The notes below the pieces were generated by a model, which saw only the letters and a list, made by a program, of their open reading frames with translations, was not told the DNA's origin and made no database searches. Of a DNA stretch of 18,365 nt, positions 1 through 7,218 are shown one piece after another. This DNA comes from Pseudomonadota bacterium. Its GTDB lineage: Bacteria; Pseudomonadota; Alphaproteobacteria; Sphingomonadales; Sphingomonadaceae. The stretch is taken from NCBI GenBank assembly GCA_023423775.1, contig JAFAEZ010000123.1:1-18365 (forward strand), in the 5' to 3' direction. Position numbers and translations under genes: made by a program. The number at the start of each line of letters is the position of its first letter. The stretch's first letter is position 1.

Positions 1-20
1 GTCCCGGCCTTCGCCGGGAC
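1..20. repeat. GC-rich perfect hairpin, REP-like palindrome or terminator stem
   Basis: Two 8-base arms (GTCCCGGC and GCCGGGAC) flank a CTTC loop and are perfect reverse complements. The hairpin lies 6 bases beyond the stop codon of the minus-strand porin gene, so it could act as its transcription terminator. The window ends at position 1, so a following U-tract cannot be checked. The sequence also looks like the short dispersed palindromes (GTCCCGGC...GCCGGGAC type) that are common between sphingomonad genes. Either role, or both, is possible. Confidence 0.6.
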
Positions 21-26
21 GACGCC

Positions 27-728
27 TCAGAAGCGCAGGCCGAGCGAGAGGACCAGGCCCGCATCCTGGTTCGGGAGCGACGGCAAATCGGTGTCGACAT
101 AGCGCAGGCCCGCCTGCACAGGCCCGAACACGGCGCGCGCACCCAGTGACCAATTCCAATAGTCGCCGAACGCGCCGGCATCCTGGCGGCCGGCCGAGGC
201 TGTGAAGGTGAACGGCGTGAACGGGACAGCCGCCTCTACCTCACCGAACAGATAAAGCATGTCCTCGCCGCCGAGCGCCGCCTGATCCCATGCATATTTG
301 GCGCCGGCCGTCGCCAGCACCGGGCCGAGCTGGTGCGAGACCGAAGCGTAGGGCTCGAAATAATCGGTCTGCCCCTCCCCGTCCGGGAAGACGTAGACCA
401 TCATGCCGGCGTCGAGCGAAGTGCCGAGGCCGAGGTCCATGCCGTAACCGGCGTAGAGATCCAGCTCGACATCGCCGAAATCGCCCGCGGTGACGCGGTC
501 GATGCCCTTCAGCGTCGTGCCGCGGCCGCCGACATAGAAGCCGCTGTCGGTCTGCAGCGTCAGCGCACCCTGCAGCGCCGGATCCTCGTCGGAGCGCGAG
601 ACGCCGCGAAAGCGGTAATCGGACAACAGATTGGCTTCGCCGCTGATCGTCACGCCCCCCGGCGCTTGAGCGGCGGCGGGCGCGGAGGCCAATGCGGCCA
701 CGACCGGCAACACGTACAGGAACTTCAT
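27..728 (-). CDS. TorF family putative porin (outer-membrane beta-barrel protein)
   Basis: The product is 233 residues. It has a cleavable signal peptide at residues 1 to about 21 (hydrophobic core VLPVVAALASAPAAAQ). The start of the mature protein carries the SDYRFRGVSRSDEDPALQG segment typical of the TorF/TIGR02001 family of proteobacterial outer-membrane proteins. Alternating aromatic and hydrophobic strands follow (for example YFEPYASVSHQL), and the chain ends in LGLRF. A C-terminal Phe is the usual signal for outer-membrane insertion. I placed the start at 728 rather than at the in-frame ATG at 758, because the signal peptide begins there and GAGGA lies about 7 bases upstream. The family is thought to form small channels, but the substrate is unknown. 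The gene is monocistronic here and divergent from the gene at 832. Confidence 0.88.
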   Translation of the reverse strand: MKFLYVLPVVAALASAPAAAQAPGGVTISGEANLLSDYRFRGVSRSDEDPALQGALTLQTDSGFYVGGRGTTLKGIDRVTAGDFGDVELDLYAGYGMDLGLGTSLDAGMMVYVFPDGEGQTDYFEPYASVSHQLGPVLATAGAKYAWDQAALGGEDMLYLFGEVEAAVPFTPFTFTASAGRQDAGAFGDYWNWSLGARAVFGPVQAGLRYVDTDLPSLPNQDAGLVLSLGLRF

Positions 729-831
729 TCTATATCCTCGTCTTGAACCCGGGCCCATGGCTAGAGGCGGCGGCGTGCCGCAGCCATTGCGTTAGCCCTT
801 CCTTAGCGCCCGGGCGGTAGAGAAAAGCGCC

Positions 832-1194
832 ATGACGCACCAGTCCCCCGCCTTTGCGATGCCGGCCACCAACGATGCCGGTCGCCAGGTCGCGCAGCTC
901 CGGCACGTGCTGACCCTGGTCGAGCAGATTGCAGGGCGTCCCGCCGGGGAGGAGGCTCGCGACGCGGCTCTCGACGAGAGCGCCCGGATCAGCGGTGCCT
1001 ATGACGATGCGGTGCCGATCGTGCAGCGGCGCTTCGACGCGCTGGTTGCCGAAACGGCGCTGTGGGCGGCGGCGGGCGTGGAAGCGCTGCTGGCCGCCAA
1101 CAGCCCTGACCGGCAGTCGCGGGGGGCAGCGGCCGCGCTCGCCGACGAGCTCGCCCGCGCATTGCGCACGATCAACCGGGTGTTGCGGCTCTAG
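832..1194 (+). CDS. Conserved hypothetical small helical protein
   Basis: This 120-residue protein matches no family that I recognise. It is rich in Ala, Arg, Glu and Leu and has no signal peptide, membrane segment or cysteine, so it is probably cytoplasmic. It looks almost wholly alpha-helical: residues 17-36 (GRQVAQLRHVLTLVEQIAGR), 60-80 and 98-118 form amphipathic stretches. The opposite frame also stays open but gives an Arg- and His-rich low-complexity protein, so the plus-strand reading is preferred. The ribosome-binding site is weak (GAGA about 9 bases upstream). The TAG stop lies within a CTAG that is also the stop of the convergent MscS gene. Confidence 0.6.
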   Translation: MTHQSPAFAMPATNDAGRQVAQLRHVLTLVEQIAGRPAGEEARDAALDESARISGAYDDAVPIVQRRFDALVAETALWAAAGVEALLAANSPDRQSRGAAAALADELARALRTINRVLRL

Positions 1195-2462
1195 GCCTGC
1201 GGCGGCCCCGGCCATTCGCGGATGCGGATGTCGCGCTGCGGCACCGGTATCTCGATCCCGTTCTCCAGGAACAGCACCCAGATCCGGTTGAGGATTTCGG
1301 AGCGGATATTGCCGACGCCCTCGGCCGGATCGGCGATCCAGACGCGGATGTCGTGCTCGATCCAGCGCTCGCCGAATTCGCGCAGCAGCACCTTGGGCTC
1401 GGGCTGGTCGAGGATGCGCGGCGACATCGTCACCGCCTCCATCATCAATTTCTGGGCGAGCGGCAGATCGCAGCCATAAGCGACGCCGATGGGAATGTGG
1501 ATGCGGACGTCGGGGCTCGAATAGGACCAGTTGACGACCTCCTGGGTCATCAGGATCTCGTTCGGAATCAGATGTTCCTTGCCGTCGCGCGTGACGACGG
1601 AGACGGCGCGCACCCCGATCTTGTTCACCCAGCCGAACGTCTCGCCGACCGCGATCACGTCGCCCGGTTTGATCGAGCGGTCCATCAGCAGGATGATCCC
1701 CGCGATCAGATTGCCGAACGTCTTCTGCAGGCCGAAGCCGACGGCGAGGCCGAAGGCGCCCGAAAAGACGGCGAGCGCGGTGAGATCGATGCCGACAATG
1801 TCGATGCCGACGAAGAAGGCACCGACCAGCAATGCGACCCCGGCCAGTTTCTGCGCCAGCAGGCGCTGGGTCGGATCGAGCGCCGCCGAGCGGGCGATCG
1901 AATGGTTGATCACCCGGCTCGCCAGCCGCAGCGCGGCGAGCAGTATGAGCAGGGCAACTGCGATCTGAAGCAGCGTCAGCAGCGAGAAGCGCGTGTCACC
2001 CCAAGTGAAGCCGACCGCGTCGAGCACGTCGGTGACCGGCTCCAACCCGTCAATGGCGTCGGCCAGGACCGCGACCCAGGTCACGATCGCAAGCATCCAC
2101 GCCACCCAGCGCGGCAGCATCAGCCCGCGGACGACTTCGCGCACCAGCAACGCGGTGGCGGTCGCCACGCCAAGGCCGAGAATGAATTCGGGCAGGTCCG
2201 GCCATGGCTCGGCCTGGAGCGCGATGGCAAGGGCCGCGGCCGCGGTCGCGTAGCGCGTGAGGTCGCACATGCGTGCCGCGATGGTCTGGTTGCGCGCGCC
2301 GGCGATCCGCGCGGCGAATTCGGCGAGCAAGGGCCCGGCCTTGCGGCCGACGAACAAGGCCAGGCCCCAAGCGCCGAAACAAATCAGCAGCGCCGCTGCC
2401 GCCGAGACCAGGTGGGGGTAGCTGGGCATGGCCAGCCCCATCTCGCCGGCCCAGCGCGTCAT
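1191..2462 (-). CDS. Mechanosensitive ion channel family protein (MscS)
   Basis: The product is 423 residues and sits in the inner membrane. Hydrophobic segments lie near residues 15-38, 72-82, 93-108, 118-138, 160-180 and 204-224. The pore-lining helix and MscS core follow at about 228-262 (Gly/Ala-rich SGAFGLAVGFGLQKTFGNL). The beta domain follows (IKPGDVIAVGETFGWVNKIG, then IPNEILMTQEVVNWS at about 299-313), and after it the mixed alpha/beta C-terminal cage domain. The extra N-terminal helices make it longer than E. coli MscS (286 residues) and closer to the YbdG/YnaI-type relatives. Such channels release solutes under hypo-osmotic stress. The ATG overlaps the metC stop in ATGA, which supports this start and indicates translational coupling. 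Confidence 0.93.
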   Translation of the reverse strand: MTRWAGEMGLAMPSYPHLVSAAAALLICFGAWGLALFVGRKAGPLLAEFAARIAGARNQTIAARMCDLTRYATAAAALAIALQAEPWPDLPEFILGLGVATATALLVREVVRGLMLPRWVAWMLAIVTWVAVLADAIDGLEPVTDVLDAVGFTWGDTRFSLLTLLQIAVALLILLAALRLASRVINHSIARSAALDPTQRLLAQKLAGVALLVGAFFVGIDIVGIDLTALAVFSGAFGLAVGFGLQKTFGNLIAGIILLMDRSIKPGDVIAVGETFGWVNKIGVRAVSVVTRDGKEHLIPNEILMTQEVVNWSYSSPDVRIHIPIGVAYGCDLPLAQKLMMEAVTMSPRILDQPEPKVLLREFGERWIEHDIRVWIADPAEGVGNIRSEILNRIWVLFLENGIEIPVPQRDIRIREWPGPPQA

Positions 2463-3631
2463 CCCGCCTCGCCGTAGCGGGCGAGGCCGGCCGCAAGGTC
2501 GGCGATCAAATCGTCCGGATCCTCCAGGCCGATATGGAGGCGGACCATCGGCCCCGCCCGCGGCGTGGCGGTCGCGGTGCGCAGCAAATGCGGATCGATC
2601 GGAAGCGCGAGGCTTTCAAAGCCGCCCCAGCTATAGCCGATGCCGAAATGCGCGAGCCCGTCGACCAGCCGCGTGCGGGCGGCGTCGTCGCCGCCCTTCA
2701 GCACGAACGAGAAGAGCCCGGAGGCACCGCGGAAATCGTGGGTCCAATATTCGTGACCCGGGCATTGCGGGAAAGCAGGATGCAGGACGCTCTCCACCTG
2801 CGGTTGCTCGGCGAGCCAGCGCGCAACCTTGAGCGCGCTCTCCTGGTGCTGCCGCAGCCGCACGCCCAGCGTCCGCAGCCCGCGCGCGGCAAGATAGGAA
2901 TCGTCCGGCCCGACATGTTGGCCAAAGGCGCGGCTCGTCTCGTGCAGCCGCATGAACCAGGGCTCGGTCGCGGTGACGGTACCGAGCATCGCGTCCGAAT
3001 GGCCGACGACATATTTGGTCGCTGCAAGGATGCTCAGATCGACCCCTGCGGCGATTGCCGGGAAGAAGACTGGCGTGGACCAGGTATTGTCGAGCAGGGT
3101 GACGAGCCCCTTGTCCTTGGCCACTGCGCAGATGCCGGGCACGTCCTGCACCTCGAACGTCAGCGAACCCGGGCTCTCCAGGAACACCGCACGCGTTTTC
3201 GGCCCGATCAGCTCGGCGATGCCGGTGCCGACCAGCGGATCGTAATAATGGGTCGCGATCCCCATCCGCTTCAGCACCTCGTCGCAGAAGGCGCGGGTCG
3301 GACCGTAGACGCTGTCGACCATCAGCAATTCGTCCCCGGGCCGCAGCACCGACATCAGCGCCATGGCGACCGCGGCCGCGCCCGACGGGAACAGCTTGGT
3401 ACCCGCGGCGCCCGGCTCGAGCTCGGTCAAAGCCTCGGCCAGCGACCATTGGGTCGGCGTGCCGTTGCGGCCATATTGGAGGGTGCCATCGACCGGCTTG
3501 GCGGCGCGCATGTCGGCCACGTCGTCGAATAGGATCGTCGACGCGCGGTGAATCGGCACGTTGACCAGCTTGCCGGTATAATCCTTGCGCCGGCCGCCTT
3601 GGACGATCCGTGTGTCTATGCCGTCGCTCAC
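2459..3631 (-). CDS. metC: Cystathionine beta-lyase (PLP-dependent)
   Basis: This 390-residue protein belongs to the Cys/Met-metabolism PLP enzyme family (fold type I). Visible features are the YGR phosphate and active-site segment at 53-55, GAAGTKLFPSGAAAVAMAL at 74-92 with the PLP phosphate-binding turn, D181 in LLDNTW (pyridine nitrogen contact) and the Schiff-base lysine K206 in AATKYVVGHSD. The start of the protein (DTRIVQGGRRKDYTGKLVN) resembles alphaproteobacterial MetC, which cleaves cystathionine to homocysteine, pyruvate and ammonia in methionine synthesis. Family members overlap in activity (cystathionine gamma-lyase or synthase, cysteine desulfhydrase), so the exact substrate is inferred. 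The start is a GTG that overlaps the sseA stop in GTGA, and the stop overlaps the next gene in ATGA. Confidence 0.9.
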   Translation of the reverse strand: MSDGIDTRIVQGGRRKDYTGKLVNVPIHRASTILFDDVADMRAAKPVDGTLQYGRNGTPTQWSLAEALTELEPGAAGTKLFPSGAAAVAMALMSVLRPGDELLMVDSVYGPTRAFCDEVLKRMGIATHYYDPLVGTGIAELIGPKTRAVFLESPGSLTFEVQDVPGICAVAKDKGLVTLLDNTWSTPVFFPAIAAGVDLSILAATKYVVGHSDAMLGTVTATEPWFMRLHETSRAFGQHVGPDDSYLAARGLRTLGVRLRQHQESALKVARWLAEQPQVESVLHPAFPQCPGHEYWTHDFRGASGLFSFVLKGGDDAARTRLVDGLAHFGIGYSWGGFESLALPIDPHLLRTATATPRAGPMVRLHIGLEDPDDLIADLAAGLARYGEAG

Positions 3632-4470
3632 GCGCTACCCGTCGCTTTGGGTGTGTCCGGATCGGCGCCCCATTCGGACCAGCTTCCGTCATAGAGCCGC
3701 ACGTCCCGCTTGCCGAGCAGATGCGCGCCGAACAGCAATACGCAGGCGGTCACGCCCGAGCCGCAGGTCGCCACCATTGGCCGGTCGAGATCGACCCCGG
3801 CGCGTTCGAATTCCGCGCGCAGCGCCTCACCGCGCTTCCATTCATTGTCGGCGGTAAAGAAGCCGCTTTGCGGCGCGTTGTGCGATCCGGGAATATGGCC
3901 GGCGGCCATTCCGGGGCGCGGCTCGGCATCCGCGCCGGCAAAGCGCGAGGGAGGCCGCGCGTCGACGATCTGGGTGGCGCCATCCTCCATCGCCGCCCGG
4001 ACCGACGCCTTGTCGGCCACCGCCTCGCGATCGAGGAAAGCGGTAAAATGGGCATGGCGCGGATGCGGTCGGCCGCTTTCTACCTCGCGCCCTTCCGCCG
4101 TCCATTTCTGCAAGCCCCCGTCGAGGATCGCGACGAAGTGCGCGCCGAACGTCTTCAGCATCCACCAGGCGCGCGCGGCGCTGTGCAGCGGCGAATTGTC
4201 GTAGACGACGAAGCGGTTGCCGTCGCCGAGCCCGAGCGACTGCATCCGGCTCGCAAACTTGTGCTCCGACGGGAGCATGTGCGGCAGCGGGTTGGCAGTA
4301 TCGGACACCTCTTCGAAATCGAGGAAGACCGCGCCCGGAATATGGGCCGCTTCATATTCCGCGCGCGCATCGCGGCCGGAATCGGGGAGGAAATAGGTCG
4401 CGTCGATGATCCGCAAATCCGGCGCGCCCAATTGGGCGGCCAGCCATTCGGTCGATACCAGCGATTCCAT
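3628..4470 (-). CDS. sseA: 3-mercaptopyruvate sulfurtransferase (tandem rhodanese)
   Basis: The product is 280 residues with two rhodanese domains. The inactive N-terminal domain is about 1-130 (LVSTEWLAAQL, then FVVYDNSPLHSAARAWWMLK) and the catalytic domain about 150-275. The active-site loop is CGSGVTAC with the persulfide-forming Cys236. CGSGVT, rather than the CRxGx[RT] of thiosulfate sulfurtransferases, is the loop of mercaptopyruvate-type enzymes. The protein moves sulfur from 3-mercaptopyruvate to thiols or cyanide, probably in the cytoplasm. A strong GGGAGGAG lies about 6 bases upstream of the ATG. It is the first gene of the tightly overlapped sseA-metC-mscS trio and begins 24 bases after the S10 peptidase gene ends. 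Confidence 0.92.
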   Translation of the reverse strand: MESLVSTEWLAAQLGAPDLRIIDATYFLPDSGRDARAEYEAAHIPGAVFLDFEEVSDTANPLPHMLPSEHKFASRMQSLGLGDGNRFVVYDNSPLHSAARAWWMLKTFGAHFVAILDGGLQKWTAEGREVESGRPHPRHAHFTAFLDREAVADKASVRAAMEDGATQIVDARPPSRFAGADAEPRPGMAAGHIPGSHNAPQSGFFTADNEWKRGEALRAEFERAGVDLDRPMVATCGSGVTACVLLFGAHLLGKRDVRLYDGSWSEWGADPDTPKATGSA

Positions 4471-4494
4471 TGCCGTCTCCTCCCCGGGGTTGGA

Positions 4495-6003
4495 CTAACG
4501 CGCGCGGATGAAGTTCCGCACGTCGCGACTGAGCTTCACGCGGTCCTCGTCGCGGACATACATCATGTGTCCCGACGCATAATATTCGTAATGGATGCGG
4601 TCCTGCGGCATGCCGGTGCGGCTGAGCGAATATTCGGCGGCGTAGAAGGGCGTGGCGAAGTCATAATAGCCCTGGCCGACGAACACGCGCAGGCCCTTAT
4701 TCTCGCGCAGCGCCTTGCCGATATAGGGCGCGACGTTGACGTAGACGTCGTTGTCGCGGCCCCCACCCAGGCGCCAGTCCCACGGGCCGACCGGGCCGAT
4801 CGTGACATAGGAGCGATCCGAGGCGAACTTCAGATTGTCGCGGACGTGCGAATTGATCGCAGCGGTATAGCCGGCGTCGATGCCGTAGAAGCTGGGATCG
4901 TTGTCGGGCGTCTCGCCGGCATTGTCATAGTCGCGGCCGGTATAGCGGCTGTCGAGGCGGCCGACGGTGAGCCCGCGATCGCGCAGCAGTTCCTTGTAGA
5001 AGCGGCCCGGTTCGACGCGCAGGTCGGCCTGGTCGAGATAGGCTTCGGAGAGGCCGGTGAAGCGGGCCAGCTCGCGGCGCACCGAGGCGCGTTCGTCGGC
5101 GCCCAGTTTCTGCCCCTTGAGGAGGGCCGAAGCATAGGGCCCCGACGCGAATTGCCGCGCCTCCTCGACGAACGCCTCGACGGACGGCGCTTGCGCCTTG
5201 CCGTGGTAGAGCGCGGTCGCGGCCATCGACGGCAGGTTGAGGATATGCGTCATCTCGTTGCCCTGGGTGTCGGCGCCGGCGCCGAAATCGAGCACGGTCG
5301 AGATGAGGATGATGCCGTTGAGCGAAACGTCGTTATAGGCGCCCTCGAGCTGGTTCACGAGCGCCGCCGAGCGGGTCGTGCCGTAGCTCTCGCCGCCGAT
5401 ATATTTGGGCGCGTTCCAGCGGCCGTTGGCGTTGAGCCACAGCCGGATGAACTGGGCGATCGATTCCGCGTCCTTGGTCACGCCCCAGAATTCCTTGGGA
5501 TCGGTCTTGCCGAGCGCGTGGCTGAAGCCGGTTCCGACCGGATCGATGAACACGATGTCGGTGACGTCGAGCAGCGAATCCGGATTGTCGACGATCGGAT
5601 AGGGCGGCGCGCCGTCATCGGTGCCGTCCGAGGGGATCGCGACCCGCTTGGGCCCGAACGCGCCCATGTGCAGCCACACCGAGCCCGAGCCGGGGCCGCC
5701 ATTGTAGAGGAAGGTGACCGGCCGGTTGGGATCCTTGCCGTCCTTCACATAGGAGGTGGAGAAGATCGCCGCGCGCGGCGTCCCGTCCTCGGCCTTCAAA
5801 TAGGTCTCGCCCGCGGTGGCAGTGTAATTGATCCGCTGCCCCCCGAAGACGCCGCTGTGGCGCGTCACAGACACGGTCGGGGCCTTGACCGCCGGCGCTT
5901 CCTTGGCGGCAGCATCCTTGTCGTCATTCTTCTGTGCGGCGGCGGGCGCCGCGGCCAGCGCCAAGGCAAGCGCGGCCGACGCGTAACGGGCAATCGACTT
6001 CAT
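4495..6003 (-). CDS. Secreted S10 family serine carboxypeptidase
   Basis: This 502-residue alpha/beta-hydrolase of peptidase family S10 has a clear signal peptide (residues 1-23, ending AAAPAAAQ), so it is exported to the periplasm or beyond. Family marks are NGGPGSGS at 101-108 (oxyanion and substrate loop), VFIDPVGTGFS at 151-161, the nucleophile Ser206 in GGESYGTT, Asp448 in GQGYYDFATP and His479 in YASGHMMY. Together these give the full Ser-Asp-His triad in the usual order. Such enzymes remove C-terminal residues from peptides, classically at acidic pH; here a role in peptide scavenging or cell-envelope turnover is inferred. AGGAGAT lies about 10 bases before the ATG. It may be the first gene of the co-directional run into sseA. 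Confidence 0.93.
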   Translation of the reverse strand: MKSIARYASAALALALAAAPAAAQKNDDKDAAAKEAPAVKAPTVSVTRHSGVFGGQRINYTATAGETYLKAEDGTPRAAIFSTSYVKDGKDPNRPVTFLYNGGPGSGSVWLHMGAFGPKRVAIPSDGTDDGAPPYPIVDNPDSLLDVTDIVFIDPVGTGFSHALGKTDPKEFWGVTKDAESIAQFIRLWLNANGRWNAPKYIGGESYGTTRSAALVNQLEGAYNDVSLNGIILISTVLDFGAGADTQGNEMTHILNLPSMAATALYHGKAQAPSVEAFVEEARQFASGPYASALLKGQKLGADERASVRRELARFTGLSEAYLDQADLRVEPGRFYKELLRDRGLTVGRLDSRYTGRDYDNAGETPDNDPSFYGIDAGYTAAINSHVRDNLKFASDRSYVTIGPVGPWDWRLGGGRDNDVYVNVAPYIGKALRENKGLRVFVGQGYYDFATPFYAAEYSLSRTGMPQDRIHYEYYASGHMMYVRDEDRVKLSRDVRNFIRAR

Positions 6004-6068
6004 GGGCGTTCCATCTCCTGTTTTTTGCCGATGCTATCGCACGTGGGCCGACACAGCGGAAGACCGCA

Positions 6069-6092
6069 CGCCCCGCAATGTCGCAAGGGGCG
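6069..6092. repeat. Short inverted repeat in a divergent intergenic region
   Basis: CGCCCC and GGGGCG form a perfect 6-base inverted repeat around a 12-base loop that itself contains two GCAA words. It lies between the divergent S10 peptidase gene and the plus-strand gene at 6150. It could be an operator or an RNA hairpin, but such short GC arms arise easily by chance in DNA this rich in G and C. I see no clear promoter for either gene in this region. Confidence 0.25.
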
Positions 6093-6149
6093 CAACTGGC
6101 CTCGGGCAACGCTTTGGGTTATCCTGCCGGGCGACGGCGGAGAGCTGCG

Positions 6150-6716
6150 ATGGCCGAAGGGCATCAGGGCGGATTCTGGACGAGCATTCCCGGCGTTCTG
6201 ACCGGTCTCGCTGCCCTGATCACATCGGTAACCGGCGCCGCCATCTTCATGAGCGGCAGCAGTCGCAGCCCCGATCCGGCGCCTGCGCCCCAGCCGGTGC
6301 CCGCATCGACCGGGGTCACCCCTGTGGGCGGCAGTGCCCCGCCGCTGGGGCCATTGGCCGAGCTGACACGCGCCGCGCCGGTCCCGACCGCCGCGCCGAT
6401 CGACCCGGTCGCCGAGCAAGTGAAGGCGACTGCGGCGGTGCTGAACGCGATGATGCCGCAGCAGGTCGATGCGATCACGACCCGCACCGGCGTCACTGCC
6501 GACGGGCGCATCCTCACCATGCACCACCGCGTCAGCCAGCGGACCACCACCGACGACGCGGTCCGCGCCTATGTCCGCGCCTTCGCGTGCAGCGACACCT
6601 CTATACGCGAGGATCTCGACAAACTCGGCGTGACCTACCGGCTGAGCTACAGCTTCCCCGACAGCGCCGTTCCGCTCGACGTCGACGTCACCGCGGCGAG
6701 CTGCGCGGGCTTCTGA
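6150..6716 (+). CDS. Membrane-anchored protein of unknown function
   Basis: This 188-residue protein has one N-terminal membrane segment (about residues 13-35, IPGVLTGLAALITSVTGAA). The type of anchor, Phe/Trp-x-Ser-x-Pro-Gly-x-Leu-Thr before the helix, recurs in many otherwise unrelated bacterial proteins. A Pro/Ala-rich linker follows (about 40-90), then a small C-terminal domain (about 95-188). This domain has the pattern MMPQQVDAITTRTG, a beta strand, a helix with Cys147, then LDKLGVTYRLSYSF and a final Cys185. I have seen similar layouts in uncharacterised membrane-anchored proteins but cannot name the family. The two cysteines might form a disulfide if the domain is periplasmic. I chose the ATG at 6150 because GGCGGAGAG precedes it and the upstream in-frame extension is Arg-rich and unlike protein. 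Confidence 0.72.
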   Translation: MAEGHQGGFWTSIPGVLTGLAALITSVTGAAIFMSGSSRSPDPAPAPQPVPASTGVTPVGGSAPPLGPLAELTRAAPVPTAAPIDPVAEQVKATAAVLNAMMPQQVDAITTRTGVTADGRILTMHHRVSQRTTTDDAVRAYVRAFACSDTSIREDLDKLGVTYRLSYSFPDSAVPLDVDVTAASCAGF

Positions 6717-6768
6717 CCGCCGTCCCGGGGGAATGACAGCGCCGCCGCAAGGCTTTAGGGAGGCGCCC

Positions 6769-7215
6769 ATGAGTCCAAAGCATCTCGGCCAGAGCAGCGC
6801 CCTCCCGGCATCGCCGGAGGAAGCCGAGCTCGACTACGTGCCCAATCCGCGGCCCGGCAAACCCTATCTGGTGCGCTTCACCGCCCCCGAATTCACGTCG
6901 CTGTGCCCGGTCACCGGCCAGCCCGATTTCGCCCATCTCGTGATCGACTATGCGCCGGCCGAGACGATCGTCGAATCGAAGTCGCTGAAGCTGTTCCTGG
7001 GCAGCTTCCGCAACCACGCCGCCTTCCACGAGGATTGCACCGTCGGCATCGCCCAGCGCCTCTTCGACGAGATGCAGCCGCACTGGCTGCGCATCGGCGG
7101 CTATTGGTATCCGCGCGGCGGCATCCCGATCGACGTATTCTGGCAATCGGGCGAGCCGCCGGCCGGCTTATGGGTGCCGGGCCAGGATGTGCCGACCTAC
7201 CGCGGCCGCGGCTGA
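6769..7215 (+). CDS. queF: NADPH-dependent 7-cyano-7-deazaguanine reductase (preQ0 reductase)
   Basis: The product is 148 residues, the length of the short (YkvM-type) unimodular QueF. It reduces preQ0 to preQ1, the last step before the modified base is inserted into tRNA for queuosine. The catalytic Cys46 is in SLCPVTGQPDF, where it forms the thioimide. The NADPH-binding stretch ESKSLKLFLGSFRNH spans 69-83, and the proton-donor Asp89 sits in FHEDCTVG. The C-terminal half has the T-fold strands RIGGYWYPRGGIPIDVFW. The start at 6769 is supported by AGGGAGG 5 bases upstream; an in-frame ATG 36 bases earlier has no comparable site. I saw no other queuosine gene and no preQ1 riboswitch in the short leader. 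Confidence 0.94.
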   Translation: MSPKHLGQSSALPASPEEAELDYVPNPRPGKPYLVRFTAPEFTSLCPVTGQPDFAHLVIDYAPAETIVESKSLKLFLGSFRNHAAFHEDCTVGIAQRLFDEMQPHWLRIGGYWYPRGGIPIDVFWQSGEPPAGLWVPGQDVPTYRGRG

Positions 7216-7218
7216 GCC

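Noticed and set aside
807..816. CGCCCGGGCG palindrome upstream of the 832 gene
   Set aside because: A 10-base all-GC palindrome is too likely by chance in this composition, and nothing else around it suggests an operator.
3610..6201. 863-codon open plus-strand frame opposite metC, sseA and the S10 peptidase
   Set aside because: It is Arg-, Ala- and Asp-rich low-complexity sequence with no motif. The minus-strand genes over the same bases have full catalytic signatures. Long antisense frames are expected in GC-rich DNA with strong third-position bias.
6717..6768. preQ1 riboswitch before queF
   Set aside because: The 52-base gap shows no preQ1 aptamer stem-loop followed by an A-rich tail; only a good Shine-Dalgarno sequence is visible.
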